From Thermoleophilia bacterium (lineage in GTDB: Bacteria > Actinomycetota > Thermoleophilia > Gaiellales > Gaiellaceae), in the NCBI GenBank assembly GCA_025934995.1, contig JAICWC010000013.1:1-40089 (forward strand): DNA of 40,089 nt. Direction: 5' to 3'. How positions within the stretch are numbered: position 1 is the stretch's first letter; every line of letters starts with the position of its first letter. Positions 22,659 through 31,312 of this stretch are shown piece by piece. Position numbers and translations under genes: made by a program. The notes under the pieces were generated by a model. It saw nothing but the letters and a program-made list of their open reading frames with translations. It ran no database searches and had not been told where the DNA came from.

Positions 22659-23188
22659 GGCTGCTCCTCGGGCGCGTTCGCCGCGTTCGTGGCGCGGAAG
22701 ACCACGACCGGGCAGGGGGCATGCTGGGCGCACTGGTGGCTGACCGAGCCCAACAGCAGCGCGGCGAAGCCACCGTGTCCGCGCGATCCGACCACCAGTA
22801 AGTCGTGTTCGGAGACAGCGTCGATCAGGACCTGCGCCGCAGGCCCCTGCACGATTGCCCGTTCAACCTCGACGTCGTCGGTGTCGCCGAGCACGGCCAG
22901 CGCGTGGTCGAGGACCGTCTCCGCCGCCTGCTGGGCAGTGGTCGTTGCGTCGGCGGCATCGAGCTCGGCGGCCCCGGCCGTGTAGGGGTAGCCGACGAGC
23001 GCGGGCACGAGCGCGTGGAGGTAGATCCACGAGTGGATCGCGCGCAGCCGCACGTTGCGCACGCGGGCTTCCTCGAGCGCCCAGCGGAGCGCTTCGAGCG
23101 AGCCGGCCGAACCATCCACCCCGACGACCACCGTCGAGGCGGCTGCGAGTCGTGCTTCTCTCCGGTGCGCCGTCAGATGACGCCTCAT
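22643..23188 (-). CDS. Universal stress protein (UspA family)
   Basis: A 181-residue single-domain USP. After an 18-residue basic N-terminus comes the first strand VVVGVDGSAGSLEAL with the ATP-contacting Asp, and near the C-terminus the nucleotide loop GSRGHGGFAALLLGSVS (134-150), the G-x2-G-x9-G-S motif of ATP-binding USPs, followed by HAPCPVVVFR. It should bind ATP and act in the cytoplasm in energy or redox stress. Its ATG at 23188 overlaps the PRC-barrel gene stop (ATGA), and its 3' end overlaps the DUF488 start. A damaged paralogue lies downstream. Confidence 0.92.
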   Translation of the reverse strand: MRRHLTAHRREARLAAASTVVVGVDGSAGSLEALRWALEEARVRNVRLRAIHSWIYLHALVPALVGYPYTAGAAELDAADATTTAQQAAETVLDHALAVLGDTDDVEVERAIVQGPAAQVLIDAVSEHDLLVVGSRGHGGFAALLLGSVSHQCAQHAPCPVVVFRATNAANAPEEQPWTSG

Positions 23189-23544
23189 CGCCGGGCGAGC
23201 CTCCGGCCGCTTTCGCTTGCCGGCGGTGTGTAGTCGAGCTGGTAGTGGTGGTAGAGGTCCGACTCGTCTCGCTGCGAAAGCTCACCGCCGTCGAGCGCGA
23301 TCTCCGGCGCGTCCTTGACTTGCTTACTCGAGACCGGCACCTGCAGGTTGTCGGGCCCGATTGTGATCCCGCCGAGCGGAACGAAGGTGAGATGTCGTCC
23401 GATCAGCCCTTCCTTGACGGTGCCGAAGATCGGCTCGTCTGTCTCGACGTCGACGTAGACGTCTTCCAGCTTTCCGATCTTGTCGCCCTCGCGGTCGACG
23501 AGCTCCGTGCCGCGCCATTCGGCGATGTTCCGGTGGGTGACCAT
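23185..23544 (-). CDS. PRC-barrel domain protein
   Basis: A 119-residue protein. Residues from about 8 to 75 form a PRC-barrel (EWRGTELVDREGDKIGKLEDVYVDVETDEPIFGTVKEGL, then LTFVPLGGITIGPDNLQVPVSSKQV), the fold seen in photosystem H subunits and in ribosome-maturation protein RimM. The C-terminal tail is charged, with YHHYQLDY. In actinobacteria such free-standing PRC-barrel proteins are stress or dormancy associated but biochemically uncharacterised. A GTG at 23547 precedes the ATG at 23544; the ATG is favoured by GAGAGGA at proper spacing. First gene of the leftward PRC-USP-DUF488 operon. Confidence 0.9.
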   Translation of the reverse strand: MVTHRNIAEWRGTELVDREGDKIGKLEDVYVDVETDEPIFGTVKEGLIGRHLTFVPLGGITIGPDNLQVPVSSKQVKDAPEIALDGGELSQRDESDLYHHYQLDYTPPASESGRRLARR

Positions 23545-23899
23545 CACGTGTCCTCTCTCAACTACAGCGTCGGTGGCGGCCGCGTCTTACGACCGTTTGA
23601 GAACTGCTCCGACCCGCTTTGCTGAGGGCGGACGTCACCGGCTGGTTTCTTCGGCCGGTAAACACTCCACGCGAGTCACTCGCTCCGACTCGCTGACACG
23701 AATTGTATCGCATGACGTTGCAGCACGCGGTACGCGCTACACTCCGATTCACGACGCCTTACTGATCGGCGTCATCGTGCAGCGGCTGCCACAAGAGTTT
23801 GGCTCCGCAGAACGCCCATCCTCAGCAGAGCAGGTCCGGGCAGTCGTCGACCAGGACGTCACGGTCGACGAGGGAGTGTCGCGCTGAGGAGGAGAGAAG
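23545..23899 (+). other. Divergent intergenic region without a supported gene
   Basis: These 355 bases separate the PRC-barrel operon (leftward) from the response regulator gene (rightward). They are less GC-rich than the flanks in the middle (around 23700). Promoter-like hexamers occur on both strands there: TACAAT on the minus strand and TACACT on the plus strand near 23749, neither with a convincing -35. An open frame ending at 23887 has no recognisable family and no ribosome site. Both flanking genes have good ribosome sites at the ends (GAGAGGA and GAGGAGAGAAG). Confidence 0.5.
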
Positions 23900-24343
23900 G
23901 TGGCCACGATCAGTACCACCACCCGCTGCGGGTTGGAGCACCGAGAGGCCGAGCGGTATCTCCGTCGGCGCCGCGTGCTGCTCGTCGATGACGACGCCGC
24001 GATCCGCGTGATCTGCTCGCTCAACCTGCGGGCCGCAGCGTTCGAGGTCACCGAGGCCGCGGACGGCCTGCAAGGGCTCGAGCAGGCGACGCGGCACCCG
24101 CCCGACCTGATCCTCTCCGACCTACGGATGCCGGGGCTCGACGGCTTCGCCCTCGCCGAGGCCCTCAGTCGTGTCGAGGCGACGCGTGCCGTGCCGATCG
24201 TCTTCCTGAGCGGCGAGACCGGGGCCGCCGAGCGGATGCGCGCCTACGCGCTCGGCGTCGCAGGCTTCGTCACGAAGCCGTTCGACTCGAGCGCGCTCGT
24301 CGCACTCCTCGCCGGCGTGATCGAGAGGACCGCGGCCGCCTAG
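23900..24343 (+). CDS. Single-domain response regulator (CheY-like receiver)
   Basis: A 147-residue protein with one receiver domain after a 24-residue basic N-terminus. Acidic cluster Asp30-32 (LLVDDDAA), phosphoacceptor Asp74 (LILSDLRMPGLDG), Ser104 in the switch position (FLSGE) and Lys126 (TKPFD) are all present, so it should be phosphorylatable. No output domain and no partner histidine kinase gene are seen nearby. The GTG at 23900 follows GGAGGAGAGAAG. It ends directly at the FtsH start codon (TAG then ATG), so it is co-transcribed with the protease gene; a role in relaying a stress signal is inferred. Confidence 0.9.
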   Translation: MATISTTTRCGLEHREAERYLRRRRVLLVDDDAAIRVICSLNLRAAAFEVTEAADGLQGLEQATRHPPDLILSDLRMPGLDGFALAEALSRVEATRAVPIVFLSGETGAAERMRAYALGVAGFVTKPFDSSALVALLAGVIERTAAA

Positions 24344-26332
<1,989 letters not shown>

Positions 26333-26371
26333 TCCGCGGCATCGGCTCCCCCGCACCGACCGCGCCCGCTC

Positions 26372-28171
26372 GTGGGCATAGGAAACCGAAGCGCCCCGAC
26401 GCCCGAAGGGGTCCCTCCGCCGACGCGCTCGGGCGTCTCGCCTGACCTCGTCCGAAGCTATCGCCGGCAGCTGACACCGGGCGAAGACACGATCGACACG
26501 TCGACCTGGGCAGGCTCGATCCCACGCGCGAACGGAGTGGCGCCTCGCGTGCGCGTCGGTCGGCGCTGGTTCAACCTGCTCTGGCTGCTGCCGATCGGCT
26601 TTGTGCTGCTGATCGTCGCGGTCGCAGTTGCGAAAGGGCTTCGTAACGAGCCGGCTGTGCAGCAGTTCATTGCGCGGTTTCCCGGCACGGTCGACCCGTC
26701 GCACCCCGAAGCCTCTTCAGGTTTCCCGGCGTGGTTGCGGATCCAGCATTTCTTCAACCTGTTCTTGCTGATCTTCATCGTCCGCGCCGGCGTTCAGATC
26801 CTCTCCGACCATCCGCGCCTCTATTGGACACGCCACTCCACGCCCGGTCGGGACTGGTTCCGCATCCAGAATCCCGTACCCGACCATCCGCTCTGGACGG
26901 CCAAGCAGGACTCGATCAGCCTTCCGGCGCAGATCGGTCTGCCCGGACTTCGCCACTCGATCGGCCTCGCGCGTTGGTGGCACCTCGCCGTCGACGCGCT
27001 CTGGCTCCTCAACGGAGCGGTCTTCTACGTCCTGCTCTTTGCAACCGGGCATTGGCGCCACCTCGTCCCGACGAGCTGGGCCGTCTTCCCGAACGCCCTC
27101 TCGGTGCTGATCCAGTACGCCTCCCTGAGCTGGCCCCTCGACAACGGCTGGGTTGCCTACAACAGCCTGCAGCTGATCGCCTACTTCATGACCGTCTTCG
27201 TCGCCGCCCCGCTCGCCCTGCTCACCGGGCTCGGAATGTCGCCCGCGCTGTCGACGCGGTTCAAGCCGATCAGCAAGAGGTTCAGCATCCAGACAGCGCG
27301 TTCGCTGCACTTCATCGTGCTCGTCTGGTTCCTGGTCTTCATCGTGATTCACACGGCGATGGTGTTCACAACTGGGCTGCTCGTGAACCTCAACCACATT
27401 TTCGCGGGGCGCAACGACCACGGCTGGTTCGGACTGTGGCTCTTTCTCGCATCGATGGTCGTCGTCGGCCTCGGCTGGGCGACTGCGACGCCGTTCACAC
27501 TGCGCCACCCACGCATCGTCCAGCGCGTCGGGCAGGCGATCGTCGGGCCGCTTCAGCACCTCTTCGAGCACCTCGATCCCAAGCCGGGCCAGTACGGCGA
27601 AGCGGACGTCTCCCCGTACTTCTGGCACAACGGCCAGTACCCGGACTCCGACGAGTACAAGGCGCTCTTCGACGGCCGCTTCGTCGACTACCGGCTGCGG
27701 ATCGACGGCCTCGTCGACAATCCCATCGAGCTCGACCTCGGACAGTTGCGCGCGCTAGCGCATCACGAACAGATCACACAGCACTTCTGTATCCAGGGCT
27801 GGTCCGGGATCGCAAAATGGGGAGGCGCTTCGATGCAGACGATCGTCGACATCGTCAAGCCGCAGCCCGCGGCGAAGTGGGTCGTCTTCTACTCGCTCGC
27901 CGAAGGAGCCGACAAAGGCGTCTACTACGACGCCCACCCGATCGAGCACATGAGCCACCACCTCACGATGCTCGCCTACGACATGAACGACGAGCCTCTG
28001 TCGTTCGGACACGGCGCCCCGCTGCGGCTGCGCAACGAGATCGAGCTCGGCTTCAAACAGGTCAAGTGGATCAAGGGGATCGAGTTCGTCGCCGACTACT
28101 CCGAGCTCGGAAGCGGCTACGGCGGGTACAACCAAGATCACGAATTCTTCGGCTACCGACAGACCATCTAA
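26372..28171 (+). CDS. Fusion of cytochrome b-type membrane domain and sulfite-oxidase-fold molybdopterin domain
   Basis: A 599-residue redox protein. Residues about 65-380 have six or so hydrophobic helices with His residues placed as haem b ligands (His126, His204, His313, His327), as in cytochrome b561/formate-dehydrogenase gamma subunits. Residues about 415-599 form a molybdopterin domain of the YedY/sulfite oxidase type: FDGRFVDYRLRIDGLVDNP, then QHFCIQGWSGIAKWGG with the molybdenum-ligand Cys473, and APLRLRNEIELGFKQVKWIKGIEF. No twin-arginine signal is seen, so the membrane domain must carry the Mo domain. In MsrPQ the two parts are separate proteins; here they are one chain. GTG start at 26372, 39 bases after ftsH. 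Confidence 0.88.
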   Translation: MGIGNRSAPTPEGVPPPTRSGVSPDLVRSYRRQLTPGEDTIDTSTWAGSIPRANGVAPRVRVGRRWFNLLWLLPIGFVLLIVAVAVAKGLRNEPAVQQFIARFPGTVDPSHPEASSGFPAWLRIQHFFNLFLLIFIVRAGVQILSDHPRLYWTRHSTPGRDWFRIQNPVPDHPLWTAKQDSISLPAQIGLPGLRHSIGLARWWHLAVDALWLLNGAVFYVLLFATGHWRHLVPTSWAVFPNALSVLIQYASLSWPLDNGWVAYNSLQLIAYFMTVFVAAPLALLTGLGMSPALSTRFKPISKRFSIQTARSLHFIVLVWFLVFIVIHTAMVFTTGLLVNLNHIFAGRNDHGWFGLWLFLASMVVVGLGWATATPFTLRHPRIVQRVGQAIVGPLQHLFEHLDPKPGQYGEADVSPYFWHNGQYPDSDEYKALFDGRFVDYRLRIDGLVDNPIELDLGQLRALAHHEQITQHFCIQGWSGIAKWGGASMQTIVDIVKPQPAAKWVVFYSLAEGADKGVYYDAHPIEHMSHHLTMLAYDMNDEPLSFGHGAPLRLRNEIELGFKQVKWIKGIEFVADYSELGSGYGGYNQDHEFFGYRQTI

Positions 28172-28193
28172 GACCGAGCAGGGAGGGACCGCG

Positions 28194-28667
28194 ATGAAGC
28201 GCTGGCATCTACCGACGCTCGAGCCGTCATCCGACAAGCGCACCGCCCGTGAGCCGGGCGCCGACGCGCCGCGCGTCCCATCGGAGGGCGCGCAGAAGCC
28301 GCGCGTGCTGTTCTCGTCACCCGAGTGTCGGCTCATCGCCCTCGACCTGAAGTCGGGAGAAGAGCTACCCGACCACCACGTGAGGGAGCGTGCAGTCGTG
28401 CAAGTGGTCTCCGGTCGCGTGACGATCGAAGCCTTGGGCGAGACGGCCGAATGCGACCTGGGAACCGTTGTGACCTTCGACCCAGGCGAGCGCCATGCCA
28501 TTCGAGGCGTCGAGGACGCGCGGCTGCTCTTGATGCTCGCGCCGTGGCCGATAACGGCTCACAACTCGACCGCTGAAGAACCACACGCTCGGCATCTGCC
28601 CGCAAACGCATCCAGCGAGCCAATCGTGGGGGCATCTTCCGACGGCGAGACGTCGAGCGTGGGTTGA
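28194..28667 (+). CDS. Single-domain cupin protein
   Basis: A 157-residue protein with a central cupin barrel (residues about 38-118): VLFSSPECRLIALDLKSGEELPDHHVRERAVVQVVSGRVTIEALG, then GTVVTFDPGERHAIRG. His in PDHHV, Glu in VRERA and the late His in ERHAI are the expected metal ligands. The N-terminal 35 residues and the C-terminal 40 residues are polar and probably disordered. ATG at 28194 with GGGAGGGA upstream, 22 bases after the cytochrome/molybdopterin gene, so likely co-transcribed. A small-molecule or redox-sensing role is possible but not shown. Confidence 0.85.
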   Translation: MKRWHLPTLEPSSDKRTAREPGADAPRVPSEGAQKPRVLFSSPECRLIALDLKSGEELPDHHVRERAVVQVVSGRVTIEALGETAECDLGTVVTFDPGERHAIRGVEDARLLLMLAPWPITAHNSTAEEPHARHLPANASSEPIVGASSDGETSSVG

Positions 28668-28707
28668 GGAATCGCCACGCCGGCGGAACACGGTCGCAAC
28701 GGCCGGG

Positions 28708-28935
28708 TCAGGTCTGCGCGCCGACCAAGGCACGCAGGCTCTCGTACTCCTCGCGGCAGGCGGGGCAGCCGTGCAGGTGTGTGCGCAGACCCGGAAGAGC
28801 GGCGTCGGCATCGTGTCCGGCGACCTGGAGATCGACGTAGCGATCGAGCTGTTCGAAGCACGCGTCGCAGCCGATCTCTGCCTCGGCAGGGCCGAGCAGC
28901 CGTCCGAGCATGTGCTTGAGGTCGCGCGATTGCAT
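28708..28935 (-). CDS. Zinc-binding anti-sigma factor (ZAS-like)
   Basis: A 75-residue soluble protein. The C-terminal half has His53-x3-Cys57-x2-Cys60 (THLHGCPAC), the zinc motif of ZAS-type anti-sigma factors such as RsrA, preceded by a second Cys pair Cys23/Cys26 (GCDACFEQLDRYVD). The helical layout fits wrapping around a sigma factor, and Cys oxidation could release it. The ATG overlaps the sigma-factor stop by one base (TGATG), so the pair is translationally coupled, the normal arrangement of sigma/anti-sigma partners. It converges with the cupin gene. Confidence 0.85.
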   Translation of the reverse strand: MQSRDLKHMLGRLLGPAEAEIGCDACFEQLDRYVDLQVAGHDADAALPGLRTHLHGCPACREEYESLRALVGAQT

Positions 28936-29648
28936 CAGCGACTCTCCTCGAAGGAAACGAACGGGGTGAGCCCTCGGTTCAGCAAATAGGTGCGCAGGTT
29001 TCGACGTGCGTCGTGCAGTGTCTTGTAGAGCGCGCCGCGGTTCGTGTTGAGGCGGTCGGCAAGCACGTCGATCGGAACACCGTTGACGGCGAGCGAGACA
29101 AGGACGCGCCGCTGGTGCGGTGTGAGCGCTGCGATCCCATCCTGAAGCGCCGCGAGCAGCTCCGATTGTTCGGCGGCGTCGGAGGGGCCGACGCCGGAGC
29201 TCGGGAAGAGATCCCAGCTCGCCTGCTCGAGCGGGATTTCGCGGCCCTGCCACGCGCGTTTGCGCAGCTTCACGGCAGCTTCGAGAAGCGCGAACTTGTA
29301 GACCCACGTCGTGAAGCGGCTGGCGCCCCGGAAATCGTCGAGCCGGGCGAGCACGCTCATCAGCGCGTCGTCCGCCGCCTCCAGTGCGATCTCGCCGAGC
29401 TCGTCGCCGCGCAGGTGCGGAAGGCCGGGCCGCCGCCGGGCGACCTCGAAGCGCGCCGCCCGGAGAAGCAGCGCGTGCAGGCGCTCGACCGCGGCGTCGT
29501 GCACCGGCCCCTGGCTGCGCAGGTCGTGCAGCCACGCGCGGGACTCGTCCTCGAGAAGACCTGCCGGAACAGGATCTAGAGCGAGCGCTGCCGCTGTCGA
29601 TGGCCCTCCCACTGCGGTTTCGACGCTAGCAGCGCTCATGGCGGTCAC
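28935..29648 (-). CDS. RNA polymerase sigma-70/ECF-type sigma factor
   Basis: A 237-residue sigma factor. Region 2 is at about 88-135 (AADDALMSVLARLDDFRGASRFTTWVYKFALLEAAVKLRKR), with the aromatic-rich FTTWVYK core that melts the -10 element. Region 4 is at about 172-222 (IAALTPHQRRVLVSLAVNGVPIDVLADRLNTNRGALYKTLHDARRNLR), the -35-binding helix-turn-helix. The region 4 recognition helix carries an unusual NTNRGALYKTLHDAR. The N-terminal 45 residues are extra and poorly conserved. GTG at 29648 overlaps the upstream stop (GTGA); an ATG at 29639 is the alternative. The downstream gene encodes its likely ZAS anti-sigma factor. Target promoters unknown. Confidence 0.87.
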   Translation of the reverse strand: MTAMSAASVETAVGGPSTAAALALDPVPAGLLEDESRAWLHDLRSQGPVHDAAVERLHALLLRAARFEVARRRPGLPHLRGDELGEIALEAADDALMSVLARLDDFRGASRFTTWVYKFALLEAAVKLRKRAWQGREIPLEQASWDLFPSSGVGPSDAAEQSELLAALQDGIAALTPHQRRVLVSLAVNGVPIDVLADRLNTNRGALYKTLHDARRNLRTYLLNRGLTPFVSFEESR

Positions 29649-29881
29649 GCCGGCCCGTCCCCTTCGAGCGGAGCGAGGATCCGCATGGCGAGCTCGGGCG
29701 GGCAGCCGCGTTCGACGAGCTCGATGAGGCGGTGGAGGTCGTAGCGGCCGTCGTGGGCGACGCACGCTGCGAGCCGCCGCGGAAAGCCCGACCGTTCGAG
29801 TTGCGAGCGTCTCCAGGCGAAGACGTCGTCCGGCTCCTGTTCGGCGGGAGTTGCGGCATTCATGCCGAGTTGGTGACGCAT
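29645..29881 (-). CDS. Small hypothetical protein upstream of sigma factor gene
   Basis: A 78-residue soluble helical protein: FAWRRSQLERSGFPRRLAACVAHDGRYDLHRLIELVERGCPPELAMRILAPL. This type of short protein (an R-x2-L-x3-G-F motif, then RYDLH.L.ELV.RGCPP..A.RILAPL) recurs in actinobacteria next to unrelated genes and has no known function. ATG at 29881; an in-frame ATG at 29863 is possible. It is the first gene of a coupled operon with the sigma and anti-sigma genes, overlapping the former by 4 bases, so a link to that regulatory pair is likely. Confidence 0.75.
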   Translation of the reverse strand: MRHQLGMNAATPAEQEPDDVFAWRRSQLERSGFPRRLAACVAHDGRYDLHRLIELVERGCPPELAMRILAPLEGDGPA

Positions 29882-29902
29882 GGTCGTCCGTTCGTATCCC
29901 GT

Positions 29903-30373
29903 CTATCTCCGGCGCCCGAACGGCGGGTCGTAGACGGATGCGAGGCGACCGAGGGTGAGCGCAGCGAGCATCAGGCCGAAGTCGCGCACGGCGACGTCGT
30001 ACCAACCGGGGTAGCTGAAGAGGTTCGTGACGATGCCGGCCAGCCACGCCGCGACGAGATAGGCGCCGTAACGCGGCTTGAGCAGGACGACGATCCCAGC
30101 GACGATCTCGACGACGCCGACGAAGTACATGAAGTCCTGGCCGTTGCCCGGGACGATGTGGTTGATCCAGGGCGCGAGGTACTTCGGCCAGTAGACCATC
30201 TCGTTCCAGAACTTGTCGAGACCGAAGGCGATCGGCGCAACCGTGAAGGTGAGCCGCATCAGCATGAACGCCTGGTAGCGGGGGTCGCTCCACTGTGCGC
30301 GCGAGCTTTCGTATTCGAGCCTGCTCGGGCTCGTCGCCGGCGCCGTTTGCGTGTCGGGCAGAGCGGTACTCAT
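29903..30373 (-). CDS. DoxX-like integral membrane protein
   Basis: A 156-residue protein with four predicted membrane helices: FMLMRLTFTVAPIAFGLDKF, YFVGVVEIVAGIVVLLK, YGAYLVAAWLAGIVTNLFS and FGLMLAALTLGRLA. The pattern of a first helix ending GLDKFWNEMVYW and the Glu inside helix two (VVEIVAGI) is that of DoxX/DUF417-type small quinone-linked membrane proteins. The ATG at 30373 follows AAGGAGG. It is divergent from the secreted helical protein, and the space between holds a perfect palindrome, so both genes are probably under one regulator, perhaps one sensing oxidative or thiol stress (inference from DoxX relatives). Confidence 0.82.
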   Translation of the reverse strand: MSTALPDTQTAPATSPSRLEYESSRAQWSDPRYQAFMLMRLTFTVAPIAFGLDKFWNEMVYWPKYLAPWINHIVPGNGQDFMYFVGVVEIVAGIVVLLKPRYGAYLVAAWLAGIVTNLFSYPGWYDVAVRDFGLMLAALTLGRLASVYDPPFGRRR

Positions 30374-30430
30374 GAGGCCTCCTTCGTTGCTGGAGTTGGC
30401 TGCCTCTATTTGGTGTTCGGGCGACGCCGT

Positions 30431-30450
30431 TTTCTTACCTCGGTAAGAAA
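30431..30450. promoter_or_regulatory. Perfect palindrome, likely operator between divergent genes
   Basis: TTTCTTACC (30431-30439), two bases, GGTAAGAAA (30442-30450) is a perfect 9-base inverted repeat, AT-rich in a GC-rich genome. It is 57 bases upstream of the DoxX-like start and 68 upstream of the helical secreted protein start. The size and symmetry fit a dimeric winged-helix repressor such as MarR or HxlR, but no regulator gene lies beside it. Confidence 0.6.
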
Positions 30451-30518
30451 CACCGCTCGAGCAGACACGAAACACGTGTGGCCCGCTTGTCCGTCCCGAG
30501 CTCATCAGGAGGTAGACG

Positions 30519-31226
30519 ATGACACCCAGAACGATCGGCGAGTACCTTCCTTCCCAACGGGCGCAGCTCGCGCTCACGGGCACCGTTGCACTCGTCGCGG
30601 CGGCCGTGACGTTCGCCTGGGGAGTGCAACCGAGCCGCGCGGGCGGCATGCCGGCCGACTCTGCATCGGTCGCGATGCTCACGCCGAAGGCGGTCGCATT
30701 CCACGACGCCATGCGCGAGCTGTGGGAGTATCACGGGACCTATACCGAGCGCGCGATCGTCGACTATGTCGCCGGGAACCCGGACACCAAGGCCGTCATC
30801 GCCTCGCTGCTGCACAACCAGGTCGACATCGGCAACGCGGTGAAGCCGTACTACGGAGCGGCGGGCGGCACGGCGCTGACCAAGCTGTTGACGACGCACA
30901 TCAACGACGCAGTGGCGACGCTTCAGGCGGCCAAGGCCGGCGACGCCGCTGCGACGAAGAAGGCCTCGGCTGCGTTCTACGCCAACGGCAAGCAGATCGC
31001 CGCCTTCCTGCACAAGGCCAATCCCCGCAACTGGCCGCTTAGCGCGCTGCAGACGATGATGCGCATCCACCTCAACCAGGTCATCGGGCTCGCGGTCGAC
31101 CAGATCAAAAGCAAGTACAGCGCCGCGATCGCGCTCTACAAGAGCTACATCGATCACCTCAACGTCGGCATGGCCGACATGTTGAGCAACGGCATCATCA
31201 AGCAGTTCCCGAGCAAGTTCTCCTGA
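30519..31226 (+). CDS. Exported helical protein of unknown function
   Basis: A 235-residue protein with an N-terminal hydrophobic segment (ALTGTVALVAAAVTFAWG, residues about 18-35) that acts as a signal or anchor, then an all-alpha domain. Conserved-looking features are HDAMRELWEYHGTYTERAIVDYVAG, LLHNQVDIGNAVKPYYG, LLTTHINDAV, FYANGKQIAAFLHKANPRNWPL and MMRIHLNQV. The spacing of Glu and His on successive helices suggests a four-helix bundle able to hold a metal, which is inference. Similar uncharacterised proteins occur in actinobacteria and bacilli. ATG at 30519 follows AGGAGGT. Divergent from the DoxX-like gene across the palindrome. Confidence 0.8.
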   Translation: MTPRTIGEYLPSQRAQLALTGTVALVAAAVTFAWGVQPSRAGGMPADSASVAMLTPKAVAFHDAMRELWEYHGTYTERAIVDYVAGNPDTKAVIASLLHNQVDIGNAVKPYYGAAGGTALTKLLTTHINDAVATLQAAKAGDAAATKKASAAFYANGKQIAAFLHKANPRNWPLSALQTMMRIHLNQVIGLAVDQIKSKYSAAIALYKSYIDHLNVGMADMLSNGIIKQFPSKFS

Positions 31227-31251
31227 TCGCTCGCGAGCTCGTGATGGACGC

Positions 31252-31281
31252 GCCGGCGCCGGTCGAAACGGCGGCGCCGGC
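31252..31281 (+). terminator. GC-rich hairpin after the exported helical protein gene
   Basis: A perfect 10-base stem (31252-31261 with 31272-31281) and a 10-base loop lie 25 bases after the stop codon. There is no T run, as is common in high-GC bacteria. It separates this gene from the glycosyltransferase operon starting at 31313. Confidence 0.5.
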
Positions 31282-31312
31282 GGTCCTGCGTCGAAGCTAG
31301 CCTCGCTGGTTG

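Noticed and set aside
23713-23766. 17-codon frame (MTLQHAVRATLRFTTPY) as a leader peptide
   Set aside because: No ribosome site and no attenuator-like hairpin after it.
23480-23887. 135-codon rightward frame in the gap before the response regulator
   Set aside because: It overlaps the PRC-barrel gene in antisense, has no ribosome site near any start and shows no recognisable family. The C-terminal part alone cannot be excluded as a small gene.
29732-31042. Rightward 436-codon frame antisense to the DoxX-like gene
   Set aside because: Shadow frame; DoxX-like membrane helices and AAGGAGG site support the leftward gene, and the palindrome lies inside this frame.
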